The notes below the pieces were generated by a model. It saw only the letters and a program-made list of their open reading frames with translations, had not been told where the DNA came from and did no database searches. The position numbers were made by a program, and so were the translations under genes. From Gammaproteobacteria bacterium (lineage in GTDB: Bacteria > Pseudomonadota > Gammaproteobacteria > GCA-001735895), in the NCBI GenBank assembly GCA_030595795.1, contig JAUVCH010000014.1:1-51584 (forward strand): 51,584 nucleotides of DNA, read 5' to 3'. Positions 43,261-51,412 of the stretch are shown here, in pieces. The first letter of the stretch is position 1; each line of letters opens with the position of its first letter.

Positions 43261-44204
43261 GCGATTTACTCGATATCCTACTCACCGCAGGCTTCTGGGC
43301 TGCCACAGTCCGCATTGTCAGCCCGTTAATTTTCGGCACATTAGGCGAGCTTATATGTGAACGTGCGGGTGTGCTCAATCTGGGTATCGAAGGCATTATG
43401 ACCGTGGGTGCTATGTCTGGATGGATGTGGGTTTATCAGGGTGGCGACTTATGGGGCGGTGTCATTTTCGCCGCCAGTGTGGGTGCATTATTTGGCATGC
43501 TGCATGCCTCGTTTACGGTTTACCTGGGCTTATCACAGCATGTGACCGGTATTGGCATTACCCTGTTTGCCTCATCGCTAAGTTATTTTGTCTATCGCAT
43601 GTTGCTGCCGTCGGCCACCACGCCGCCAAAAATAGTACCGTTTCAAAACTTCGAAATACCGATATTGTCCGATATTCCACTCTTCGGTGAGGCACTGTTC
43701 AATCAATCACCACTCACCTATCTGGCGCTGATTTGTGTGCCGGTTGTCTGGTATGTACTACAAAAAACGCCGATTGGCCTGGCAGTACGCATGGCGGGTG
43801 AAAACCCGGTCGCTGTCGAAGCTCAGGGAATCGATGTTCTGGCAGTGCGCACCGGCGCGGTGATGGTGGGCAGCGCGTTGATGGCTGTCGGTGGTGCCTT
43901 TATCACCATGTCCTGGTTCGATGCGTTTTATTTCGGCATGGTCAATGGGCGTGGCTGGATCTGTGTCGCGCTGGTTATTTTCGCCTCGTGGAAACCGGGT
44001 AAAGCGTTAATGGGTGCGTTTTTGTTCGCAGGTCTCGAAGCCATGCAGGTACGTGCGCAACAATCGGCGGGTGCTTTTATTCCCTACCAGTTTTTTCTCA
44101 TGTTGCCGTACGTCATGTCTATCCTGGCGATGATTGTTATGGCGAGGCGCGCTCAGTACCCGCAAGCGCTGCTGGTGCCGTTCAGGCGAGGCGAGCGGGT
44201 TTAG
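43257..44204 (+). CDS. ABC transporter permease (nucleoside type, second)
   Basis: A 315-residue membrane subunit, partner of the preceding permease (YufQ/NupQ-like). The GELICERAGVLNLGIEGIM segment near residue 30 and the ARTGAVMVGSALMAVGGAF-like region are family markers. The start overlaps the previous stop (ATGA). The cytosine deaminase gene begins ten bases after its stop with a GGAGG ribosome site, implying that imported bases or nucleosides are processed by that enzyme. Confidence 0.93.
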   Translation: MSDLLDILLTAGFWAATVRIVSPLIFGTLGELICERAGVLNLGIEGIMTVGAMSGWMWVYQGGDLWGGVIFAASVGALFGMLHASFTVYLGLSQHVTGIGITLFASSLSYFVYRMLLPSATTPPKIVPFQNFEIPILSDIPLFGEALFNQSPLTYLALICVPVVWYVLQKTPIGLAVRMAGENPVAVEAQGIDVLAVRTGAVMVGSALMAVGGAFITMSWFDAFYFGMVNGRGWICVALVIFASWKPGKALMGAFLFAGLEAMQVRAQQSAGAFIPYQFFLMLPYVMSILAMIVMARRAQYPQALLVPFRRGERV

Positions 44205-44214
44205 GAGGTGGTGA

Positions 44215-44670
44215 ATGCTCGAAGATAACGATAAAAAATATTTACGCATAGCTTACGAAGAAGCGCTGGCGGGTTTCAATGAAGGCGGTTGCCCTATCGG
44301 CAGTGTGTTAGCCAAAGGCGATCAATTCGTTGCTAAAGGGCGTAACCAACGAGTACAGAAAGGCGACCCGATCGCGCACGGCGAAATGGACTGCCTGCGC
44401 AAAGCTGGGCGCCAGAGCAGTTATAAGAACATGACGCTTTACACATCGCTATCCCCCTGCATGATGTGCTCGGGTACTATTATCCAGTTTGGTATCGAAC
44501 GAGTGGTTGTTGGCGAGAATAAAAATTTCGGTGGTAACGAAGACTTTCTTCGTGATCGTGGTGTTGAAGTAATTTTGGCCGACGATCGTGATTGCATCGA
44601 ATTGATGGAGCGGTTTATTGCCGAAAAACCGGAACTTTGGGCTGAGGATATTGCTGAGGACTTACCTTGA
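44215..44670 (+). CDS. Cytosine deaminase, yeast FCY1-like zinc type
   Basis: Hydrolyses cytosine to uracil and ammonia. The 151-residue protein belongs to the small cytidine-deaminase-fold family: zinc ligands His55, Cys82 and Cys85 and the proton-shuttle Glu57 in IAHGEMDCL and SLSPCMMCSG. It resembles fungal FCY1 across most of its length (TLYTSLSPC, FGIERVVVGENKNFGG, RGVEVILADD, and the FIAEKPELWAEDI ending), rather than the unrelated TIM-barrel CodA of E. coli. Located after the nucleoside importer and feeding uracil to PreTA or Upp, it fits the pathway well. Another base deaminase activity is possible. Confidence 0.88.
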   Translation: MLEDNDKKYLRIAYEEALAGFNEGGCPIGSVLAKGDQFVAKGRNQRVQKGDPIAHGEMDCLRKAGRQSSYKNMTLYTSLSPCMMCSGTIIQFGIERVVVGENKNFGGNEDFLRDRGVEVILADDRDCIELMERFIAEKPELWAEDIAEDLP

Positions 44671-44712
44671 GTATTATTTTCTCGGCCACCTTCACTTGTT
44701 AGGGGAATTCCT

Positions 44713-45594
44713 ATGGCTCCACAAATATTGGTTGTTTACCTGGGCATAGTTAGCCTTATTGGTCTATTCGCAATATGGTGGGCAAAATCCACACTATTTA
44801 AAATCAAGTCCAGTCGATCGAAAAGAGTCAGAACACTCGATAGTTTTGACAGTATAGAAACATTTGCACCCGATGAGCAGAGTGAAATTGGTGAAATCGA
44901 TGCTGCGGTTGAAAATATCGAAAACCGTTTTTCGATTATTGGAAAAATAACATTTTTTTTAATACTGATAGTGTGGGGGGTTGCCCTCTCATTTCCCTTT
45001 CTAAATTCAATTCCTGCTGCTCTTATCTCTGTCTTAGTTGCCGTATCCAGTGTTGTGTTAGGCGTTGCAGCAAGACCTTTAATTGAAAATATTATTGCTG
45101 GTATGGTCATTTCCTTTTCAAAGACCATACGTGTTGGTGATACCCTGATGATAGATGAACACTATGGCACGGTAGAAGATATTTGCCTCAATCATACAAT
45201 TATTAAACTCTGGAACTGGAAACGTTTAATCATCCCCAGCAGTAAGATGCTTTCAAAGGAGGTAGTGAATTTAACCTACCATGATAGCTATATCTGGGTG
45301 CATATCACGTTTTACGTTTCTTATGATTCGAGCCTTGAGCAGGTTAAGCAAATTGCTATTGAATCTGTTCAAAATAGTGGCAATTTTTCATCTAATGAAA
45401 TACCTAGCTTCTGGGTTATGGAGATGGAAAAAGATGCTTATCAGTGTTGGGTTGCGGGCTGGACAAATTCAGCAACAAAGGCATGGAACCTGGCCAGTGA
45501 CATTCGTACGGGTATCGCAATGCAATTTCAATCTAATGGAATCAGAGCACATCGTTTTGGAGTGGATATATCTCCCCACCCACCGCTAGTTTGA
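44713..45594 (+). CDS. MscS-family mechanosensitive channel
   Basis: A 293-residue membrane protein with an N-terminal helix, a charged linker, two further helices (about residues 78-135) and the MscS beta-domain. The pore-lining helix reads LGVAARPLIENIIAGMVISF, followed by GDTLMIDEHYGTVEDI, the conserved beta-domain entry. It probably opens on hypo-osmotic shock. The gene is more AT-rich than its neighbours and interrupts the pyrimidine set, so it may be a later insertion. Its 3' end overlaps the convergent tetR gene by nine bases. Confidence 0.88.
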   Translation: MAPQILVVYLGIVSLIGLFAIWWAKSTLFKIKSSRSKRVRTLDSFDSIETFAPDEQSEIGEIDAAVENIENRFSIIGKITFFLILIVWGVALSFPFLNSIPAALISVLVAVSSVVLGVAARPLIENIIAGMVISFSKTIRVGDTLMIDEHYGTVEDICLNHTIIKLWNWKRLIIPSSKMLSKEVVNLTYHDSYIWVHITFYVSYDSSLEQVKQIAIESVQNSGNFSSNEIPSFWVMEMEKDAYQCWVAGWTNSATKAWNLASDIRTGIAMQFQSNGIRAHRFGVDISPHPPLV

Positions 45595-46233
45595 CTCATA
45601 CAACAACCCATTCAAAATAACATCAATCAGCGTATTTTTCGCTTCATCGAACGCTTCATCCGACAAAGCCTCGCCGTTATTCAATACAGTTATCTGCGTG
45701 CCAAAGTCGGCGTAATGCTGGGTCGAGGCCCAGATCATATAGAGTAAATAACGCGGATTAACGGGTCGCATCATGCCTCGGTCTATCCAGCTTTGAATCC
45801 GTGCCTCGCGTGAGATACACCAGTCGAGCAGGTGGGTTTCGAGATAATCTCGAATCATTGGCGCGCCGCGGATTATCTCGTTAGCCCAGACTTTTGAGCC
45901 ATTCGGTCGGCTACGCGCTAATTCCATCTTGGCGCTTATATAAGCGGTTAGAGCCTGACGCGGGTCATCGTGGTCATCAAATTTATCCGCTGCTTTTAGC
46001 CATACGGTGAAGACATTGTCTATCACACGTTGATAAAGTTTGGCCTTGGAGGAAAAATAGTAATGGATATTGGCTTTGGGAAGACCGGCTCGTTTACCGA
46101 TTTCGGTCATGGTGGCACCCTGAAAGCCCAGATTCGCAAATACTTCCTCCGCGACGCGGAGGATTAATTCTTTACCGCGTCGGCGACGTTCGGCGTTGGT
46201 TGAACTTTCCTGTTTTTTTGCTATGACCGACAA
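45586..46233 (-). CDS. TetR-family regulator, RutR-like
   Basis: A 215-residue repressor with an N-terminal HTH (about residues 20-65: ILRVAEEVFANLGFQGATM in part, then KANIHYYFSSKAKLY) and a C-terminal ligand domain of the RutR type (TetR_C with YMIWASTQHYADF, nearly identical to E. coli RutR, which senses uracil). Placed directly downstream of upp and at the end of the pyrimidine region, it is the obvious regulator of pyrimidine catabolism. A perfect 6-bp dyad lies just upstream of its start codon, suggesting autoregulation. Confidence 0.9.
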   Translation of the reverse strand: MSVIAKKQESSTNAERRRRGKELILRVAEEVFANLGFQGATMTEIGKRAGLPKANIHYYFSSKAKLYQRVIDNVFTVWLKAADKFDDHDDPRQALTAYISAKMELARSRPNGSKVWANEIIRGAPMIRDYLETHLLDWCISREARIQSWIDRGMMRPVNPRYLLYMIWASTQHYADFGTQITVLNNGEALSDEAFDEAKNTLIDVILNGLLYESN

Positions 46234-46242
46234 ACTAAATTT

Positions 46243-46260
46243 CCTGTCGTTAGAGACAGG
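46243..46260. promoter_or_regulatory. Dyad upstream of the RutR-like gene
   Basis: CCTGTC and GACAGG (6-bp perfect arms, 6-base spacer) lie 10-27 bases before the tetR start codon. The AGACAGG half resembles the right half of the candidate site at 31253-31268 (TAGACAGG), so the same protein might bind both. There is no T-run, so a terminator for upp is less likely. Confidence 0.4.
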
Positions 46261-46296
46261 TTTATTTTAGCAGATAACGAGGCTGGATTGTTCGGG

Positions 46297-46947
46297 CTAA
46301 TCCTTTATGGTTCCAGAGCGTGTACCAAACAAACGATCTCCCGCGTCTCCCAGCCCCGGCAAAATATATCCTTTTTCATTGCATTCGCGATCCAGTGCTC
46401 CGGTGTAGATAGGCACATCTGGGTGTTCTTCTTTTAGTGTTGCAATGCCGTCGGGTGCGGCTAATAGGCAGATAAATCGGATATTGACAGCGCCTGCTTC
46501 TTTGATCCGGGTTAACGCAGCCGATGCAGAGTGGCCCGTAGCGAGCATTGGATCGACCACGATGCAAAGACGGTTGGCCAGATCCGAAGGCGCCTTAAAG
46601 TAATATTCAACGGCTTCTAGTGTTTTGGGATCACGATAAAGACCAACGTGGCCGATTCTTGCGGATGGCACCAACTCCGACATACCCGATAACAGTCCCT
46701 CGCCAGCACGAAGAATCGAAAAGAAGCACATTTTCTTTCCTGCCAGAATAGGCGCATCCATATGCTCTAACGGGGTATCAATCTCTTTGGTGGTCATAGA
46801 TAGATCACGTGTTGCTTCATAACCTAAAAGCAAGCTAATCTCCTTCAATAGGCGTCTAAATTCGGCCGCAGCGGTATTTTTTTGTCGCATCAATGTGAGC
46901 TTGTGCTGGATAAGAGGGTGGTCGATAAGGTGAACTATGTGGGTCAT
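46297..46947 (-). CDS. upp: Uracil phosphoribosyltransferase
   Basis: Salvages uracil with PRPP to form UMP. The 216-residue protein has the PRPP-binding loop [18 protein letters not shown], the [10 protein letters not shown] segment and the uracil-binding C-terminal [16 protein letters not shown]. It lies 63 bases upstream of the RutR-like gene on the same strand, so salvage and its regulator are probably co-transcribed. It balances the catabolic PreTA route for uracil. Confidence 0.96.
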   Translation of the reverse strand: MTHIVHLIDHPLIQHKLTLMRQKNTAAAEFRRLLKEISLLLGYEATRDLSMTTKEIDTPLEHMDAPILAGKKMCFFSILRAGEGLLSGMSELVPSARIGHVGLYRDPKTLEAVEYYFKAPSDLANRLCIVVDPMLATGHSASAALTRIKEAGAVNIRFICLLAAPDGIATLKEEHPDVPIYTGALDRECNEKGYILPGLGDAGDRLFGTRSGTIKD

Positions 46948-47154
46948 GGGGGAATTCCGTGCTATTAGTGACTTTCAAAATTAATAATAAGGCTGACTGC
47001 ATATAAGAAGCCAGGGATATTTGAAAATTCGATTAGATTTTTCCTGTTGGCTGAACCTGTTACTCGTCTGATTTTCGCAGAATACCGCTAGCCGCGATTT
47101 CGTTTAATCTGGATTCTATGACTTCCCATATCGATTCGCTGCCGTGCTTAAGGT

Positions 47155-48054
47155 TCACGCAATTTTTGTTTTCCTCCAAAGCACTGGAAACCAGTCTTTA
47201 CGCATTCTATCGCCATGTTCCATGTCATGATCCGTATATGGCGGTGAAGTTTCCCCGGGTCGATTGCAGTAAGTTACGTCATCGCCCATCCAGCGAGTTG
47301 AAAAAGCGCGGCGAGTATTCTTGATTTCGGCATCCGTCGTACCGTGCAGTGTTCGGTAATCGAATACGATGACGTCGCCAGGTTCGAGTGACTCTGCAAA
47401 TATCTCATATTTTTCAGGGTACGCATCGATGTCGGGCACCGCTTCAAATTCCAGCGATGGATCATGATTGAGGTTGCTGCCATCTTCGAAAACGCGAGGA
47501 TGATAAATTTTGTTCCAATGGTGTGAGCCTTTGACAAATCGGTCGGCGACATTGGCATCGGCGGTGTCGAGTGATACATAAACCGAGGCTGTCTTAAGGC
47601 CGTCGACACAATAATAGGGGAGATCCTGATGCCAGGGCGTGGCCTGTTGCGTACCAGGTGTTTTGATAAAAGCGTGCTCGTGGAAAAATTGCGCGCTATC
47701 GGATTGCATGAATTGCCCCGCCATCGAAGCTGCGCATGAATGCGAAACAAAATCGAGGTATTCAGGAATCAATTGCTAGTTACAGTAGCTGTCAAAAAAA
47801 CTTCCGCGTTTGCCCTTCGGATTGCTATCGCAGGGGAAGGCATAAGACTGCGGATCGTCGAGATTTCTCTGCAAACCAGCGCGCAGTCGGCCTACCCAAT
47901 CAGCAAAGACACCGCGAAGCAGAACCACGCCATCCTTTTGATAGATATCAATATCGGATTGTTTAGCTGCATATTCCGGCCGGCCCTGTTGATCGATCAC
48001 GACGCCTTTTTGCCAGGGAACGGTGACCTGATTCGAACTGTTTTGATCTTGCAT
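47155..48054 (-). pseudogene. Phytanoyl-CoA dioxygenase family gene with in-frame amber stop
   Basis: Two open stretches in the same frame, 48054-47776 (92 residues) and 47775-47155, are separated only by a TAG codon at 47778-47776. Reading through gives one protein of about 299 positions. The Fe(II)/2-oxoglutarate site lies wholly after the stop: HxD in PWHQDLPYY, a distal His in YRTLHGTTD and an Arg in RRAFSTRW. No other damage is visible. It is either a recent nonsense mutation or a sequencing/assembly error. Programmed readthrough is less likely. Re-initiation at the TTG at 47772 would give a truncated domain. It follows a LysR gene by 39 bases. The family oxidises diverse small molecules, and the substrate is unknown. 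Confidence 0.8.
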
Positions 48055-48093
48055 AGTAGAATCTCTTCGAATAAGGCTAAGCCTATAGTCATT

Positions 48094-48987
48094 TCAGGGA
48101 TTGAGCAATTTATCTGCGCGTAATTGTTCCGCAATGTAATCAATGAAGGATCGAACTCTAGCCGAAGCCAAACGACCCTCTCGATGCAGGATATGGATCG
48201 GAATTGGCTCAGGCTCGAAGGCTTCGAGTATTATCTGCAGGCTACCATCATTAACCTGCGGACTGACCTGATAGGATAATAAACGTGTAATTCCCAGTTC
48301 TCGCTGAGCGGCTACTATCGCAGCGTCGTTACTGGTGACGGTTAGTCGTGGCTTGGGGCGCAGGTTAATTTTATGATTGAATTTCCAGTCGATGCTGCCA
48401 TTTCCGGCGTTCGATACGATCAAAACATGATTATTTAAATCCTTTGGCGCTTCTGGTGGTTGATGTCTGGTCAGATAAGCGGGAGAGGCACAAACCACCT
48501 GACGAACCGAGCCGACCTGGATAGCACGCATACTGGAATCGGGTAACTCGCCTATGCGGATAGCCACATCCAGACCCTCTTCGAGCAGGTTAACCACTCG
48601 ATCAAGAAATAACGCGGAGACTTCGGTCAGAGGATAAAGCTTAAGGTAATCAACAATATAGGGCATCACGAACATGCGACCGAACATGACTGGTGCGGTA
48701 ATCGCCAGATGGCCTCTCGGTTCGGCATTGATACCCGAAACCGCTTCGTCGGCGGCGTCTGCTTCTGCGATGACTTTTCGGGCATCTTCGAGGTATCTAA
48801 ACCCGGCCTCGGTGGTGCGTACGAACCGAGTCGTACGGTTGAGCAATTTCACGCCGAGGTATTCTTCCAGTGCTGCTATGGCGCGTGTCACCGCTGGTGG
48901 GGACATTTGTAGGCGACGGGCAGCAGCAGCGAAGCCCTGTTCTTCTGCTACCGCGATAAACACGATCATACTCTGGAAACGATCCAT
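48094..48987 (-). CDS. LysR-family transcriptional regulator
   Basis: A 297-residue LysR protein of the AaeR/DmlR-like subgroup: N-terminal winged HTH (MDRFQSMIVFIAVAEEQGFAAAARRL in part, ATPPAVTR-like SPPAVTRAIAALEEYLG) and a substrate-binding domain with GHLAITAPVMFGR. It is divergent from the PNPOx-like gene, and the 113-base gap contains a long inverted repeat at 48993-49050. It lies immediately upstream of the amber-interrupted dioxygenase gene on the same strand. Confidence 0.92.
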   Translation of the reverse strand: MDRFQSMIVFIAVAEEQGFAAAARRLQMSPPAVTRAIAALEEYLGVKLLNRTTRFVRTTEAGFRYLEDARKVIAEADAADEAVSGINAEPRGHLAITAPVMFGRMFVMPYIVDYLKLYPLTEVSALFLDRVVNLLEEGLDVAIRIGELPDSSMRAIQVGSVRQVVCASPAYLTRHQPPEAPKDLNNHVLIVSNAGNGSIDWKFNHKINLRPKPRLTVTSNDAAIVAAQRELGITRLLSYQVSPQVNDGSLQIILEAFEPEPIPIHILHREGRLASARVRSFIDYIAEQLRADKLLNP

Positions 48988-48992
48988 TGATT

Positions 48993-49050
48993 ATTCCAAT
49001 ATATGAAATAAATAATTGTAGTTTGCGGGTATTCTTATTTCAAATGGAAT
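48993..49050. promoter_or_regulatory. Long inverted repeat in the LysR/PNPOx divergent gap
   Basis: ATTCCA (48993-48998) plus TGAAATAA (49004-49011) on one side pair with TTATTTCA (49035-49042) plus TGGAAT (49045-49050) on the other. Unequal 5- and 2-base interruptions lie within the arms. The position between divergent genes suits a LysR operator. Confidence 0.5.
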
Positions 49051-49100
49051 TTGTCATAGTGCTTTTATTATCAGCTTAGTCATTAGTGAGGGAAAATAAA

Positions 49101-49667
49101 ATGGGACACAAATTTGCAGAAATAGCTTTCACCGAATCGGTTCAGCAAGTTCAGGCGGCGCAAGGTAGTTTGAAGGCTTATTCCAGATTACACGGGGGAG
49201 AAGACTTCAACCATTTACTCGGCCAACGCGAAGCCGACTTCATCACCGCGCGTGACAGCTTTTATATGGCCAGCGTTAGTGAAACCGGCTGGCCTTATGT
49301 GCAGCATCGAGGTGGTCCGACTGGTTTTGTACGAGTCATAAACGAACAAACCATCGGCTTTGCTGATTTCACTGGGAATAAGCAATACGTCAGCGTCGGT
49401 AATTTGAACGAGGATAATCGGGTATCCTTGTTTTTTATGGATTACCCGAATCGCACTCGTTTAAAAATGTTAGGCCGAGTCGAATTAATCGATACCGACG
49501 ACACTGAAACGCTGGCCCAATTCGAACTGGACGATTACAGAGCGCGCGTCGAACGCAGCTTTGTTATTCATGTTGAAGCATTTGACTGGAACTGTCCGCA
49601 GCATATTACGCCGCGCTATACTGAGGCCGAACTGAATGGACTCAATTTTACTGGAGGAGAGATATGA
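49101..49667 (+). CDS. Pyridoxamine-5'-phosphate-oxidase-like flavin-binding protein
   Basis: A 188-residue split-barrel FMN-binding protein. The ATG at 49101 follows a GAGGGA ribosome site and fits better than the GTG at 49086. Conserved features are FITARDSFYMASVSETGWPYVQHRGG (in part), GNKQYVSVGNL and the SLFFMDYPNRTRLKMLGR strand. These proteins are usually FMN- or F420-dependent oxidoreductases of unknown substrate rather than PdxH. It is divergent from a LysR regulator, its probable controller. An 18-codon open frame overlaps its stop codon. Confidence 0.85.
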   Translation: MGHKFAEIAFTESVQQVQAAQGSLKAYSRLHGGEDFNHLLGQREADFITARDSFYMASVSETGWPYVQHRGGPTGFVRVINEQTIGFADFTGNKQYVSVGNLNEDNRVSLFFMDYPNRTRLKMLGRVELIDTDDTETLAQFELDDYRARVERSFVIHVEAFDWNCPQHITPRYTEAELNGLNFTGGEI

Positions 49668-49720
49668 CCTGGCCTCTACAACACCATCACCTGGCTCACC
49701 GCCGATCCCTGCGCCACTAG
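49664..49720 (+). CDS. Possible 18-residue His-rich peptide
   Basis: ATG at 49664 overlaps the stop codon of the PNPOx-like gene (ATGA) and follows a GGAGGAGA ribosome site. The encoded peptide is MTWPLQHHHLAHRRSLRH. The good ribosome site and coupling are notable, but the frame is short, has no known relatives that I recognise, and overlaps the end of the convergent gabT by four bases. It could be a remnant of a lost downstream gene. Confidence 0.2.
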   Translation: MTWPLQHHHLAHRRSLRH

Positions 49721-51015
49721 TCGTTTTTTTCAGACATTGCCTCGACTATCGATTCCTCCAGGATATCGAGTCCATCATTGATGATGTCGGGAGAAGTCGA
49801 TAATGGCACCAGAACGCGTATCACATTTCGCGTTGGTCCGGCAGTTACCAATACCAGTCCTTTGGTGAGCGCTATGCGGGCAATCTCCGCTGTTAAATCA
49901 CCTGCCGGTTTGCGGCCTTCACGATCGGCGACGATTTCAATCGCATTCATACAACCCAGGGATCGAATATCACCAATACAACGGCATTCGGGGTTTTCAG
50001 CCATTTTATGGAATCTATCGTCTATTTGGCGTCCAAGTTCCAGTCCCTTATCAAGCAGATTATTTTCTTCAATAACCTCAAGAACTGCCAGTGCAGCGGC
50101 ACAGGCCACCGGGTTGCCACCAAAGGTACCTCCCAATCCACCCGGTGGTACGCTATCCATAATATCGGCCCGACCAACAATGCCAGAAAGCGGTAAACCA
50201 CCACCCATACTCTTACCGACACAGGTTAAATCGGCGGCGACGCCGAAATGCTCCATGGCAAACAATTTTCCCGTGCGACCAAATCCGGTCTGAATTTCGT
50301 CGGCTACCATGACAATGCCATGCTGATCGCAAAGATCGCGGATATAGTGCATAAATTCAGGATCGGCAATGTTATAGCCACCTTCGCCCTGAACCGGCTC
50401 GTAGAACAGGGCTGCAATTTGTTCCGGTTCAATATCGCTTCGGAACAGGGTGTCAAATGCGCGTTTGGTATCATCGAGCGAAACCCCATGATAAGCATCA
50501 GGAAACGGCATTCTGTAAATTTCGGTCGGAAATGGTCTGAATCCCACTTTGAATGGATTCAACCGGGCACTCAGTCCCATCCCCATATAAGATCGACCAT
50601 GATAACCATTGGTAAAGGTAATCAATCCCGGACGACGCGTATGATAGCGTGCAATTTTGACGGCATTTTCAACCGCTTCACCGCCTGCTGAGAAGAAAAT
50701 TGATTTCTTTTCAAAATCGCCGGGTAACAATTCATTCAAGCGTTCAGCCAATTCGACATATGACTCGTAAGGACTAATCTGGAAACAGGTATGCGTGAAC
50801 GATTTGATCTGTGCTTCCATGACAGCGATCACCTTCGGATGACCATGTCCCACATTCTGACAACCAATACCGCCACAAAAATCGATGAAGCGATTTCCCT
50901 CAACATCCCATACTTCACCACCCTCGGCTCTTGCGGCAACAAAGGTTGCTGAATAGGCAATTGCACGGGCGACACTGTCGTCTCGGCGTTGATATATTTC
51001 AGCGTTAGTGATCAT
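49717..51015 (-). CDS. Class III aminotransferase, GabT-like (4-aminobutyrate / beta-alanine)
   Basis: PLP-dependent omega-aminotransferase of 432 residues. Motifs include GGIGCQNVGHGHPKV, SAGGEAVENAVKIAR, NGYHGRSYMGMGLS, VADEIQTGFGRTGKLFA and the Schiff-base lysine in CVGKSMGGGLPLSG. GabT from E. coli is the nearest named relative, but the pyrimidine operon 2-18 kb away produces beta-alanine, so beta-alanine:pyruvate or 2-oxoglutarate transamination to malonate semialdehyde is a plausible role. It converges with the PNPOx-like gene. Confidence 0.9.
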   Translation of the reverse strand: MITNAEIYQRRDDSVARAIAYSATFVAARAEGGEVWDVEGNRFIDFCGGIGCQNVGHGHPKVIAVMEAQIKSFTHTCFQISPYESYVELAERLNELLPGDFEKKSIFFSAGGEAVENAVKIARYHTRRPGLITFTNGYHGRSYMGMGLSARLNPFKVGFRPFPTEIYRMPFPDAYHGVSLDDTKRAFDTLFRSDIEPEQIAALFYEPVQGEGGYNIADPEFMHYIRDLCDQHGIVMVADEIQTGFGRTGKLFAMEHFGVAADLTCVGKSMGGGLPLSGIVGRADIMDSVPPGGLGGTFGGNPVACAAALAVLEVIEENNLLDKGLELGRQIDDRFHKMAENPECRCIGDIRSLGCMNAIEIVADREGRKPAGDLTAEIARIALTKGLVLVTAGPTRNVIRVLVPLSTSPDIINDGLDILEESIVEAMSEKND

Positions 51016-51089
51016 TTGATATCTCTCAGTTTTATAATTACTTGATTAATCGGAATTCACTAATTAAGAACCGACACCTAAGGTAAGCT

Positions 51090-51126
51090 GTGGGTTTTCA
51101 AGTGGCTAAGGCGTAAGCCTGGAAAC
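51090..51126 (+). repeat. REP-like imperfect hairpin
   Basis: After a GTGG tetranucleotide (51090-51093), TTTC-aagt-GGCT pairs with AGCC-tg-GAAA around an 8-base loop. The form (GTGG head plus imperfect palindrome) and location about 300 bases from a REP-associated transposase suggest a REP-like unit. Only one copy is visible, so it is tentative. Confidence 0.25.
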
Positions 51127-51189
51127 TATAACCATTGGATCTCAATATTGGGTATTTATCTATGTCCAATCATATTGGATGATGTCAAT

Positions 51190-51412
51190 CTAAACAAATG
51201 CTGAAATATCAGAGCGATTATTATGCAGCGCTTTGATTTTTCTATTAGCGAGGACGTAGTCGTCAATGTCATGTCTTTGCGCCAGGTGTTCTGGATCGTT
51301 ATAACTAATCCAGACCTGATCGTCGGCATCCTGCCAGATCAGCATTTTGGAGCTAGTCGTTGGTAATGTAGTTATGGGACTAACAAACAGATTAAATGCA
51401 GATCCATCATGA
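51190..51412 (-). pseudogene. DUF302 family remnant
   Basis: A minus-strand open frame ending with TAG at 51192-51190 encodes the C-terminus of a DUF302 protein: KMLIWQDADDQVWISYNDP, LAQRHDIDDYVLA and a short tail to SAFV. The preceding residues (DGSAFNLFVSP and following) keep the frame but the rest of the N-terminal half is missing, replaced by the transposase end at about 51413. DUF302 proteins are small, often exported and of unknown function. Truncation by the mobile gene is the likeliest cause. Confidence 0.6.

Noticed and set aside
47776..47778. Pyrrolysine or recoded amber codon in the PhyH gene
   Set aside because: Several normal genes in the window end with TAG, no pyl genes are visible, and this family does not use pyrrolysine.
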